Made by a program: the position numbers and the translations under genes
The notes under the pieces: generated by a model
What the model was told of the DNA's origin: nothing
The model's input: only the letters and a program-made list of their open reading frames with translations
The model's database searches: none
Part shown: piece by piece, positions 20,537 to 30,930 of the stretch
Numbering within the stretch: position 1 is the stretch's first letter
How the letters are laid out: the number at the start of each line of letters is the position of its first letter
Source: Dolomedes plantarius
Lineage: Eukaryota > Arthropoda > Arachnida > Araneae > Dolomedidae
NCBI GenBank assembly: GCA_907164885.2
Contig: OU015499.1
Location: forward strand, 146,745,618 to 146,809,617
Reading direction: 5' to 3'
DNA length: 64,000 bases

Positions 20537-20849
20537 TGTCACATGTTGTGATATGTAACTGTATTGTAACTGTATGTGTAATTATATATGTAACTGTATA
20601 TGTAACTGTATGTGTAACTATATGTGTAACTATATATGTAACTATATATGTAACTATATATGTAACTGTATATGTAACTGTATGTATAACTGTAACTGAT
20701 TTTAGATGTAAGCTGGTGTGAAGTGCTGAAGGAATGTAGTGGTGGAGCACAAACCATTTGTACTATTTTAACTCAACATGCTTTTAATAAATTTAACTAA
20801 AACTTTAAAATAGGTATGTATTATTGCTGTACAAGACCAGCAAGTGACA
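20537..20849 (+). repeat. 5' LTR of the Mag-like element
   Basis: 313 bases. Bases ~20555-20690 are a minisatellite of about 12-base units (TGTAACTATATA / TGTAACTGTATA). The right half is ordinary sequence with an AATAAA at about 20786. The 3' LTR has about four fewer minisatellite units. Confidence 0.93.
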
Positions 20850-20860
20850 TGGTGTCAGTG
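20850..20860 (+). other. Primer-binding site of the Mag-like element
   Basis: TGGTGTCAGTG directly follows the LTR. Its first nine bases match the complement of an insect tRNA-Leu 3' end (CTGACACCA); the next two do not, so the tRNA identity is uncertain. Confidence 0.55.
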
Positions 20861-20919
20861 ATTTTTCGAACATGCTAGTTAGTTTTATGGATGCAAATAG
20901 ATAAATAAAAACAAAAAAA

Positions 20920-21660
20920 ATGGAAGTATTCCGGCCTCCTGGAGGAATCAAGTCTACCTGCAGCAACTTGGCTGACACTTGGAATAAGTGGACTCAAAAG
21001 TTCAACAATTATTTAGTTGCGTCAGAAAAGGTGACCAAGCCAGATGCCGTGAAAATAGTAATCCTGCTTAACCTCCTGGGAGATGATGGCGTCGAAATAT
21101 ATAACACATTCAAAGCACCAGAGGGTAAAAGTAAGGAAAAGGTTGAAGATGTCATGGAGAAATACTGCATCCCAAGGCGAAATGAAGTTTTTGAGAGTTT
21201 CAAGTTTTTCTCATGCTGTCAGCAAGAAGGTTAGCAGTTCGACAGTTATTTAACTGAACTTAAAACGTTGGCATCCACTTGCAATTTTGGAGCTCAAGAA
21301 GAAGGCCTAATAAGAGACAGATTGGTCCTAGGCATACGAGACAAACTGCTACTGGAGAGATTACTGAGGGAACCAGACCTAACATTGAAAAAGGCAACAG
21401 ATTTCCTGAGATCAGCTTAAACCAGCAGAATTCAACTTGAGACGGTGAAATCCCCATCGCAAGTTCATGAGGTGAAGAAGTATGTTGAAAAACTTCCAAG
21501 GGGACAGGAAAGTCTAAACAGACAAGTGTTAATGTGCTCAAGTGTGGCAAGTGGGGACTCGAACACAAGAAATTTAGTTGTCCAGCCTATGGAAAAGTAT
21601 GTGCCAAATGCAAAGGTAAAAATCATTATGCAGCTGTGTGTAGAACTGTCAAAATGAAAA
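20920..21660 (+). pseudogene. gag: gag of the Mag-like element (two stops, frameshift)
   Basis: The first ATG of the element is at 20920. Gag core features typical of Mag-like elements follow: a tryptophan-rich start (LADTWNKWTQKFNNYL), KIVILLNLLGDDGVEIYNTF, then NEVFESFKFF, FDSYLTELKTLASTCNFG and LIRDRLVLGIRDKLLLERLL. In-frame stops TAG 21232-21234 and TAA 21418-21420 break it. After a frameshift between about 21450 and 21534 the frame continues with a canonical CCHC zinc knuckle, CAKCKGKNHYAAVC (CX2CX4HX4C), preceded by a CPAYGKV stretch usual in this lineage. The product would bind RNA and form particles if intact. Confidence 0.9.
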
Positions 21661-21781
21661 ATAGCTTTAAAAAAATTAATGATATACAGAATACAGAAAA
21701 TGTGGAATTATACATTGGCAGTGTATCACAGAAGATAAGTGATTCTAATCACACTGTATTACATAGTTCATTAGATAGTGT

Positions 21782-22093
21782 TTGGTTAAAAACCATGTTG
21801 AAAATAATCCAATTGAGTTTAAGCTTGATACAGGTGCTGAAACTAATATTTTGCCATTGGATACTTATAATAATATGATTCACTCATCTAATGAGAAACT
21901 TGGTAAAACCAATGTCACTTTAGTGTCATATGGTAATTTTAAAATACAACCAGTAGGTGAATTAGTGCTAAATTGTAGTGTTAATGAAAATAACAATGTT
22001 TTATTGAAATTTATTGTAGTAAATGTGTCCTCTAAACCAATCCTAGGCTTAAAAACTTGTCAAATGTTAAATTTAATTAGAAAAATTGATTAA
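21782..22093 (+). pseudogene. Aspartic protease domain of the Mag-like element
   Basis: The retropepsin motif FKLDTGAETNILP carries the catalytic D-T-G, and the later ILGLKTCQML matches the family's conserved ILG(L/R) segment. The stop TAA at 22091-22093 separates it from reverse transcriptase in the same frame, where an intact element reads through as one polyprotein. Upstream linkage to gag needs another frame change. Confidence 0.88.
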
Positions 22094-23002
22094 GTTCAAT
22101 CATTTAACAAAGAGGAAATTATAACTGCTCATAAGGAAATTTTTGAGGGTTTAGGTAGATTTCCAGGCGATTCATGCCACATAGAATTGAATCCCGAAGT
22201 TAAGCCTGTGATAGACCCCCCTAGGCGAGTTCCATTATCATTAAATGAAAACCTTAAGACAACATTAGGCAGATTAGAATCCCAAGGAATTATTCGTAAA
22301 GTTAATAAGCCCACACACTGGGTTAACAGTTTGGTTGTTGTTGAGAAACCAAATGGGAGTCTAAGGATTTGTTTGGATCCCAGAAATTTAAACAAGGCAA
22401 TCAAGAGAGAACACTACATAATACCAACAGCAGACGAATTAATAAGTCGATTAGAAGGAGGGAAAGTGTTCTCTGTCTTAGATTTAAAAGATGGATTTTG
22501 GCAAGTGCCTTTAGATGAGCCTAGTGCAGATCTATGTACATTTAACACCCCTTTCGGTAAATTTCAGTTCTTGACGATGCCATTTGGTATTGCATCAGCT
22601 CCAGAAGTCTTCCAAAAAAGGAATATGAGCTTATTTGATGACACTGAGAACGTAGAAGTTTACTTTGATGATGTCATTGTTACAGGGAGGGATGAAAATG
22701 AACATGACTTAACATTAGCAAAAGTTTTGAAAAGGACAAAAGAATGTAACATGAAATTTAACCCTGAAAAATTTCAATATAAGGTACATGAAGTTAAATA
22801 TGTAGGACAAATAGTATCCAAGGATGGGATAAAGGCAGATCCACAACATGTAAAAGCAATCACTAAAATGGAAACTCCTAGTGATAAAGCAGGAGTGAGG
22901 CGATTTTTAGGTATGGTAAATTATGTATCTAAGTTTATACCAAAAGTATCTATTATAACCTCTCCCTTAAGAAATCTTTTAAAAAAACAATGTAGATTTT
23001 AG
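22094..23002 (+). pseudogene. pol: Reverse transcriptase domain of the Mag-like element
   Basis: The order of reverse transcriptase motifs is complete: GIIRKVNKPTHWVNSLVVV, SLRICLDPRNLN, VFSVLDLKDGFWQVPL, FLTMPFGIASAPEVFQ, then the catalytic VYFDDVIV box (YxDD), and VRRFLGMVNYVSKFIP at the connection. The open frame begins right after the TAA at 22091 and ends at 23000-23002, because a one-base change in an A run at about 22981-22987 throws it out of frame with RNase H. Without that change the domain itself is undamaged. Confidence 0.93.
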
Positions 23003-23696
23003 TTGGCTTCAAGAGTATGAAAATGCTTTCAAACAAATTCAAAACCTCTTGAGTTCATCAACTGTTTTAAAAGTGTTTAACAGTTCAAAACAAATAGTCA
23101 TACAGTGTGACAGTTCTAAAGATGGAATTGGAGCTTGTATCCTCCAAGAAGGTCACCCTGTATCATATGCATCACGAAATCTCATAGAGACTGAGCAGAA
23201 CTATGCTCAAATAGAAAAAGAGATGCTCTCAATTGTTTTTGCAGTACAAAAATTTCATAACTTTGCGTATGGTAAAAAGTTTGTTATTGAGAATGATCAT
23301 AAGCCACTCACTTCAATTGTTAATAAACCTATATGTAAGATTTCATCGAGATTGCAAAGAATGTTGTTAAAATTATTAAAATTCCAGTTTGAAATCAAAT
23401 ATGTTAAAGGAACTAAAATGTATCTTGCAGATACACTCTCAAGAGCATTTCTTAAAGATAAAGTAGATGATGATCCTGATATGTTAAGTGTAATTCATAT
23501 TGTAAAACAACTACCAATAAGTGAAAGAAGGTTGTCTCAGTTTCAAAGTGCCATTCAGTTAGACTCTGATCTTAAATTAGTATATGAATATTGTGAGAAA
23601 GGTTGGCCTGATAATATCAAAGAAGTTCCCATTCAGATAAGACACTATTTTAAAATTAAAAATGACCTGTATATAGAAGTGTGGTCTTTTACTTAA
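22988..23696 (+). pseudogene. RNase H domain and linker of the Mag-like element
   Basis: Follows the reverse transcriptase after the frameshift in the A run. RNase H features are VIQCDSSKDGIGACILQ (first catalytic aspartate), PVSYASRNLIETEQNYAQIE (catalytic glutamate region), ENDHKPLT and LADTLSRAFL (last aspartate). The frame ends at 23694-23696 after another frameshift near 23680, so integrase is in a third frame. Confidence 0.92.
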
Positions 23697-24612
23697 AGAT
23701 TGTAAAATTGTTGTTCCATGTTCATTCAGAAATGAAATGTTGTCTTTAATTCATGAAAGACATTTTGGTATTGAAAAGGGTAAAAACAGGGCAAGAGAGA
23801 TAATGTATTGGCCAGGTATGTCTAAAAGCATTGAAAATGTAGTGTCACAATGTGAAGTCTGTCAGAAATTTCTGAAAACCAATATTAAAGAGCCTCTCCT
23901 CCCACATGCAATTCCTAAAAGGCCATTTGAAAAGATAGGTAATGACATTTTGGAATACAGAAGTGTTAATTATTTAGTTATAATTTGTTATTATTCTAAG
24001 TGGATTGAGATACAGGAGCTAAATAATAAAACAGTATCAGAAATCAATGAACGACTTAAAGTTTGTATTTCTAGGTATGGGATTCCTTCAGTAGTTGTTA
24101 CAGATAATGTTCCATTCAATAGTTTTGAATTTAAAGCCTTTGCCAAGGAGTGGTATTTTGAATGTATCTTTTCAAGTCCTCGCTATCCTAAAAGTAATTG
24201 TATGGCAGAAAGAGCAGTTGGAATTTCTAAGTCTATAATCAAAAAAGCTCATGAGTACCACAAAGAGTGGATAGTGGGATTAATGGAATATAGGAGTACA
24301 CCCATTTCTGGTCTCAATTTATCCCCAGCACAGTTATTGTTTGGTAGTAGATTAAGAACAAAACTTCCCATTCATAATAAATTACTTAATGCAAAAGTGT
24401 TTGAGAATTTAGAGGAAAAATTTGTAAAAAGACAAGAAAATCAAAAGAGTTATGATGATAGGGGTAGCACTGCACTAAAGCCTTTTAGTCCTGGTGATAG
24501 TGTAACTGTTTATAATTTTAGTAATAAGACTTGGGAACCAGCTCAGATAGTTTCTAAAGGACAGAATCCTAGATCATATGTCATTCAAAATTGCTCGGAA
24601 AAACATTTGTGA
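23690..24612 (+). pseudogene. Integrase of the Mag-like element
   Basis: The N-terminal zinc-binding segment contains HERHFGIEKGKNRAREIMYW and CEVCQ. In the catalytic core, GNDILEY supplies the first aspartate, VVTDNVPFNSFEF the second (with VP in place of the usual GP) and NCMAERAVG the glutamate. LNLSPAQLLFGSRLRTKLP near the end of the core is typical of gypsy elements. The frame stops at 24610-24612; the C-terminus continues in another frame. Confidence 0.93.
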
Positions 24613-24848
24613 GAAACAGAGTTCATTTAAGACCATCAAGAATTCCCTTTAAACTTGAAATGGAAGTTGATTATGAAATAACTTCAGAGACTGAGTCTCG
24701 GCCCACTAGTATGCAAAACAATGATACTGCTACTGTTAGAGCTCATACGAGTAGCTATAACAACAGGACTCTGGGGCTAAGAAAACAAACAAAATCAGGT
24801 CGTTTGGTACAAAGGCCTCAATATCTGAATGATTATTATTGTACTTAA
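24598..24848 (+). pseudogene. C-terminal tail of the Mag-like polyprotein
   Basis: Resumes after a frameshift at about 24597. GKTFVRNRVHLRPSRIP matches the end of the integrase C-terminal domain of this lineage, followed by a hydrophilic tail ending at the stop at 24846-24848, 17 bases before the 3' LTR. Confidence 0.8.
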
Positions 24849-24856
24849 AAATCTTC

Positions 24857-24865
24857 AAAGGGGGA
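24857..24865 (+). other. Polypurine tract of the Mag-like element
   Basis: AAAGGGGGA lies directly against the 3' LTR start (TGTCATATG), the standard site of plus-strand priming. Confidence 0.85.
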
Positions 24866-25130
24866 TGTCATATGTTGTGATATGTAACTGTATTGTAACT
24901 GTATGTGTAATTATATATGTAACTGTATATGTAATTGTATGTGTAACTATATATGTAACTGTATATATAACTGTAACTGATTTTAGATGTAAGCTGGTGT
25001 GAAGTGCTGAAGGAATGTAGCGGTGGAGCACAAACCATGTGTACTATTTTAACTCAACATGCTTTTAATAAATATAACTAAAACCTTAAAATAGGTGTGT
25101 ATTATTGCTGTACAAGACCAGCAAGTGACA
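24866..25130 (+). repeat. 3' LTR of the Mag-like element
   Basis: 265 bases, ending GCAAGTGACA, with the same right half as the 5' LTR. The 12-base minisatellite is about 48 bases shorter. Confidence 0.93.
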
Positions 25131-25985
25131 AATATCTTATAACAAAAAGCTTAAAAAAGGTTTCCTTATTTAGGTCATAACACCATTCGATCCGAAGTTA
25201 AGCGGGGGTCTTACTCCCCTCCCTCCCTCCAGGGACACCGAAAATCTTTTGCTTTCACGGATATCTGTGGATGTCACGCAATTATAGTGCAAACGAAAGT
25301 TTGTTGGTTTCCATAAACTCAAAGACACAGTCAAATGATTTTCATAGTCTCACAAGGAAGACACCTTATATTGTTGAAAACACCTTCCCACGACCTTATG
25401 GTGCTATGACCTGAAGATATAAGCTTTAAACACTAGCTACACGATGATAGAATGGCAGATCGGCTTAACACCAAATCCAATACATGGTTTTAGCAGACAT
25501 GATGGAACAAGGATGCTCACAGAGAGTATAATCAACAATGATATAAGCTTAAAAAACTCGTAAATTCGAGCATCCTTGCGGATCTGTGACATCCGACGCG
25601 TAAGGGGCAAGCGAGATCGTCACGAAAGCTTTCCGGGCTGAGATATTTGGGAGAAATAGAGCTTTGGGATGACTTAAAGGTGCCTCAAGTGGTACTATTT
25701 GCCAATGACTGGCCGATAAAATGATAAATTCGTACGGCAGATTCACTGACGTCATCGTTTTTACGAGAAAATTGAAACCTGCGCCCCATGTTCGGTTTTG
25801 GGATGCATTTGGCAGAGCAGTTGCCAAAGACTAAAAAAAGATTCACGAAGGAATTGCATGAAGTCTTCGTAGGTATGACGTCCTACAAGAGATCGCTGAC
25901 TTTGCGACTGGGATCGCTGGCAAGAGACCGCATCGCCCCCATCTACTCGGGATTTAAAGAAACTCGCAAAAAGCCTTCTCTTTCT
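25131..25985 (+). repeat. Tandem repeat unit 1, right part
   Basis: Continues the unit split by the retrotransposon: TATAACAAAAAGCTTAAAAA at 25139, GGTCATAACACCATTCGAT at 25173, GGCAGATCGGCTTAACAC at 25454, TTCACTGACGTCATCGTTTT at about 25742, and ATTTAAAGAAACTCGCAAAA near the end. It is about 1.03 kb when joined to 20355-20536. No open frame is conserved between the copies. Confidence 0.88.
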
Positions 25986-27010
25986 CTAAGGAACGGGTAA
26001 CCTAGGTTTTTTACTCTTCTGCAATATACCCCATTTAAAATTACGTCATAGTAAAAGTCATGCTCCTTGTGAGCGTTTGTTCCATCACTTACTCAACCAA
26101 TATCCCTATGTCATGTCATTGACATAACACCACGACACAGATCAGGCTTAACACCCATCTGCCATTCTAACTTTTTATAACAAAAAGCTTAAAAAAGTTT
26201 TCATCTTTAGGTCATAACACCATTCGATCTGAAGTTAAAAGGGGTCTTAGTCCCCTCCCTCCCCCCAGGGACTCCGAAAATCTTTTGACTATGAAGGATA
26301 TCTGTGGCTGTCTAGCAATTATAGTGTAAACGAAAGTTTGTTTGGTTTCCATAAACTCAGTTTCACAGTCAAATTATTTTCATAGTATCACAAGGAAGAC
26401 AACACCTTATGATGTTGACAACACCTTCCCACGACCTTATGGAGCTAAGACCTGAAGACATAAGCACTGGCTATACGATGTTAGAATGGCAGATCGGCTC
26501 AACACAAAGTCAAATGCATAGTTTAAGCAGATTGCTTGGGCAAGAGATGGAACAAGGGATGTTGACAGGGAGTCTAATCAACAATCATCAAAGCTTAAAA
26601 AACTCGTAAATTCGAGCATTCTTGAGGTTCTGTGACATCCTACGCGTAAGCGGCACGCGAGATCGTCACGAAAGCTTTCTGGGCTGAGATCTTTGGGAGA
26701 AATAGAGCTTTGGGATGACTTAAAGGCGCCTCAAGTGGTACTATTTGCCAATGGGTGGCCGATAAAATGATAAATTCATACGGCAGATTCACTGACGTCA
26801 TCGTTTTTACGAGAAAATTGAAACCTGCGCCCCGTGTTCGGTTTTGGGATGCATTTCGCAGACGAGTTGCCTAGGAATATAAAAAAGCTTTACGAAGGAA
26901 TTGCATGAAGTCTTCATAGGAATGACGTCCTATTAGAGATCGCTGGCTTTGCGACTGGAATCGCTGGCAAGAGTCCGTATCGCCCCGTTCTCCTTCGGAT
27001 TTAAAGAAAC
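25986..27010 (+). repeat. Tandem repeat unit 2 (uninterrupted, empty site)
   Basis: Corresponds base for base with unit 1, at about 1034-1046 bases offset (GGTCATAACACC at 26210, GGCAGATCGGCT at 26488, ACGTCATCGTTTTTACGAG at about 26795). At 26167-26182 it reads CTAACTTTTTATAAC, the uninterrupted counterpart of the retrotransposon insertion point. Confidence 0.88.
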
Positions 27011-27780
27011 GTGCAAATTTGGCTAACCTTGTGGCTCTGCGACGCCCCACACGTGAGGAGCACGTGAAATTGTCCCGAAAGCTTCCTGTGGGTTCAATAA
27101 TCAAGCTGAAAGTCGGTAATTTCGATAATCTGACTTCACTGCTTTCACGGTTAATTCTGAATTGGGGGAAAATGTGTTCTTTTCGGGTTTCTGTGCAGAG
27201 AGAGGTCTTTGGCAGTAATACAGCTTTCCGTTATTTAAAATTGTCTTTAATCAGGCTTACCTAATTGGCCTTTCTAGCCATCTTTTTGGCAAGTCAGCCA
27301 GTACCTTTGCGCGGGTCACGACTTGCCGTGCTGTGTGCGTGTCGCTCGGGAGCAGGTTTGGGTTCGTGCACGGAGCGGCCGCCACGGACGGGAACTCCAC
27401 CTGGAAAGCCAACATGTAGCCACGACGGGTCTCGTCTCATGCATTGGAGTAATACAGCTTTAGGATGAATTATGGCCTCTTTGGTGCTAATTTTAGCAAT
27501 TGGGATACCGATAAAACAGTAAATTCATACGGCAGTTTCGCTGACGTCATCGCTTTCACGAATGATGAATTTTTTTATATGAAACCTGCATTCCCGTGTT
27601 CGGTTTCAGGATGCATCTGGCAGAGCATACTCTTCTAGGACAAAAAATACTTTAGGAAGGACTTTCACGCAGACTTCAGCGGTATGACGTCATACGACGA
27701 AATCACCGACTTCGCGGACGTGGCGGAGACCGTATCGCCCCGTTCTCCTTGGGATTTTAAATACCATACATGGTAGTACA
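27011..27780 (+). repeat. Tandem repeat unit 3, partial and rearranged
   Basis: Diverged matches to the units: CTCTGCGACGCCCCACACGT with CGAAAGCTTCC near 27035-27085, then AATTCATACGGCAG and GACGTCATCGCTTTCACGA at 27507-27560, then CGTATCGCCCCGTTCTCCTT at 27731. A GC-rich stretch without counterpart (about 27280-27440) interrupts it. Confidence 0.7.
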
Positions 27781-29313
27781 ACGAAAACCTTCATCTCACG
27801 ATTCCTACCGTGGTGCGGCTGGAGCTTTGATTTCATGTGATGGTCACACAGCATGATGAATCTAGAATATCAATGAAATACCGAAAGCCTTTCAGGACTA
27901 CATACTTACGTCAATCTACGTCCTTAGTTTCCGTCCACTTGAAAGAAAATTCTCGAAATGAATTTATGGGTAGTTAACCTTCGACTCAATAACATTTCAT
28001 TAATATTTCAAAAAAAAAAAGATCGAGGAAAAAACATCATTTCCTCTACATTGAATTTCCTCTACACTAATTTTCTTCTTTTTCGTATAATGTTCAATTC
28101 AAACGTTCTAATTTTTTTCTCGTTTTTTATAAATTTTATGACAGATCACAAATATTTGAGTTTTTTTTATAACAAAGCTGAATCCCTTAGAAGTAGATAT
28201 ACATATAAACTCTTTCTTTAGGGGTTCCATAAACAAAATTCATGCAGACAGGTTGTAGTATTTAGTCATTCTAACTTGTAGAGTTTGAATTGTTCACCCA
28301 TGTGATTAATACCCTACCTCCTTAAAGTGAGAAATCAGGTGATCTTTTTGGTGAAGCTTCTGTCCTCAGTTAAGAGTACAGTCCTTGAGTGATGTATAAT
28401 AGTGTTAGAAATTTAAATATACAGCCGACATATTCTCAGTTATGCTCTCAAACATTCACAAGGTCCCTTATGAAAATTATATCAGTCCTTTTTTTTCAAT
28501 TAGTTACCAACATGTTTCAGCCAATTATGTTATTTATCTGTAAGGTTACAATTGATTTGTAAATATTATACATATACTGGAGATAAATGGGATACGAGAA
28601 AGTTTATCCAAATTTACCCAATTGCACCGTCAGTAAAATATATACTTACCATTAGACATAACGCCATTCAATAAGGTTCAGAAAACTTATATTTCTCAAG
28701 ATTATAAAAAATAAGTTTTCTATACCCTATTTCCCGATAAAAGGTTATTAAGAAGCAGTCCATATAATGTTTAAAATGAAATAAGAATAAAATAGCTCAT
28801 TTATCTACTTTATATAGTGTTATATTATGCAGAGTGTTAGAAGAAGCTACATAATGCATATGCACAGTGATACAGATAAAAGTGTACTTCTTTAATATTT
28901 TTATAAATGGAAAATAAACACAAATTGTAGCATATTATTCTAACTGTTAAGTAGTAGTTGGAAACTTTGTAAAGCCAAATACATCCCCTAATTCTCTATC
29001 ATAATTACATGAACTGAGCATGAATATATAATATTAAAAGGAACGATCATAAGCATTCTTCATATGAAGCCATAAAATATTTATATATCATTATAAAACC
29101 AGAAGTATTACATAAGTGACATTTCAGGACACCCTTTCCTACAGTATAAAAAGGTACAATGACAGGATTTTTTTAAACTTCAATCACTTTGGTGGGTCAA
29201 GTATCCGCCAGAGATCGTAGTTGATGACCGATATCGCACTGTTATATTTAATAAAAAGTAATGTCATATAACACGAAATTAATTACAAAATATAATTATG
29301 TGCGATACCTATT
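27781..29313. other. Noncoding AT-rich DNA
   Basis: About 1.5 kb in which I see no gene, RNA or repeat. The 87-residue frame at 27958-28221 is AT-rich and F/N/L-rich, as expected by chance. Confidence 0.5.
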
Positions 29314-29317
29314 TTAA

Positions 29318-29831
29318 CCCCTTCAGGGGCAGTGGTTCATTTTTGAACCACCTATTTTATTTATTTTGTAAAAGCTAAATCATTCGGTGAATGTTTCTGT
29401 AAATTCAAGTAAACATTTAACACACTAGTATGCTTCAGAAACAACAGATGACAGCATTCTACGGGTCTATAATTTCAGAGAGGATATTTTTTTGTTTTAC
29501 GCCAGAAATTTGTAGTTTTAAGTTTTTTCCAGTTTTTCTAGTTGCTAGTATACAGATGCACGGAAGTTCTGGAATTTCATTTTACGATTTTTACTTATTT
29601 ATTTTTAAATAGAAAAGTTTAATTTATCTCCATAATTTATGTTTTTTTAGTAATTTCAATACTGGTGGTTCGAATATGGACCACCACGCATGTAGGGTTT
29701 TCTGTCACTAGGTGGCAGCACTGGTAAATTAGTTTCTTTTCCAGCAAAAATTCATAAAAAACATTACTGAACTAATTTTCCGATTAAATTATTTTTGTCA
29801 TGTTAATCATTGAATGTTACTGATGATTTAA

Positions 29832-29879
<48 letters not shown>

Positions 29880-30476
29880 ACCTATAAAAATTTCATGTGT
29901 GGTGTTTTATACTTTTTACAATCATTATATACTTTCATTTATATACTTTTAGTTTCATTACATATGTTCACTATATACTTTTTACTTTCAATACATAAAA
30001 ATTTCATGCATGTTGTTATATACTTTTTTATTTCATTATATACATTCATTTATATACTTTTTACTTTTATTTTATACTTTCCTTCACATACGTCCTACTT
30101 CCATTATATACATTATTTATATACTTTTTCCTTTATTTATTTATTTTTTTGGACAGATAATTATTTTGATAAATACTATGTATAAATATGAATAAATGAA
30201 TACATATGTATATATATATATATATTTCAAACTGATTAGTCTTATTGTAACTGATTTGTCAGAACGCCTATTCTGACTGGTCTAGCCAGTCAGAACCCAC
30301 GTTCTAATATAGAGTGCTCTAGGTGCGCGGTTGCTCAAAAATGGACCACCCCTCCTGCCTAAACTAAAGCTAATTTTTTTTTATTTTTACAGAATATGTT
30401 CCTAATAGTAATATATCTTCAAATATAAAGTTTTGCCCTATTCAAAAATTTTTTTGATATAGTGCCCCTGAAGGGG
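29318..30476. mobile_element. piggyBac-like MITE with TTAA target sites
   Basis: 1159 bases flanked by TTAA on both sides (29314-29317 and 30477-30480). The terminal inverted repeat is CCCCTTCAGGGGCA, 14 bases and perfect; CCC-starting termini and TTAA are the signature of piggyBac elements. Subterminal motifs recur: GGTTCATTTTTGAACCACC at the left, GGTGGTTCGAATATGGACCA at about 29665, and CAAAAATGGACCACC at about 30338. The interior is AT-rich with a (TA)n run (about 29835-29877) and TTCATTATATACTTTT-like repeats (about 29915-30130). There is no transposase, so it would need one from elsewhere. Confidence 0.88.
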
Positions 30477-30519
30477 TTAAATAAAGGTCATCAAACCGAA
30501 GAGATGCCTTTTCATATAA

Positions 30520-30930
30520 ATCTGAAATGAAAATCTTTCCTCACATACGGTGCTTGCGAAAGGTTTATCTTCCGTGTGGGAGCGGAGATGTCTTTCAAAA
30601 AACCCCGCGAAGACCACTTTTTGTTACACACAGTGCAGGCGAAATGTTTCTCCCTCATGTGGGTGCGGAGATGTTGTTACAAACCAACCTGGGAAGAATA
30701 CTTTTTCTCACATACACTGCAGGTGAAAGGTTTATCTCCCGTGTGGGTGCGGAGAAGATTTTCTAAAAGACCCTGTGAAGAACAATTTTTTCTCACATTC
30801 AGTACAGGTGAAAGGTTTACCTCCCATGTGGGTGTGGAGATGATTATCTAAAAAACACTCTTAAGAACACTTTTCTCACATACAGTGCAGGCGAAAGGTT
30901 TATCTCACGTGTGGCTGCGGAGATGTCTTT
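30520..30930 (-). pseudogene. Out-of-frame continuation of the zinc-finger array
   Basis: Beyond the stop of the zinc-finger ORF, finger-like repeats of about 84 bases continue on the minus strand: the cysteine-pair region recurs (plus-strand CACATACAGTGCAGG-type) at about 30541, 30626, 30710, 30793 and 30870. They lie in mixed frames with stops, so about five former fingers are no longer translated with the rest. This shows the ancestral protein was longer. Confidence 0.85.

Larger units (their letters stand above)
20537..25130 (+). mobile_element. Mag-lineage Ty3/gypsy retrotransposon, decayed
   Basis: 4594 bases with LTRs at 20537-20849 and 24866-25130 (TGTCA...TGACA). It is flanked by AACAT and AATAT, a 5-bp target duplication with one later mismatch. 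Gag, protease, reverse transcriptase, RNase H and integrase occur in gypsy order, but with two stops in gag, one between protease and reverse transcriptase, and at least four frameshifts. The paralogous empty site at 26171-26175 (AACTT) confirms the boundaries. The LTRs differ at about eight positions apart from repeat length, so the insertion is clearly older than the 4770-11184 element. Confidence 0.95.

Noticed and set aside
25173..25215. CGAAGTTAAGC resembling the 5S rRNA internal promoter
   Set aside because: Only about 11 bases match; the downstream 5S boxes and flanking rRNA sequence are absent in all units.
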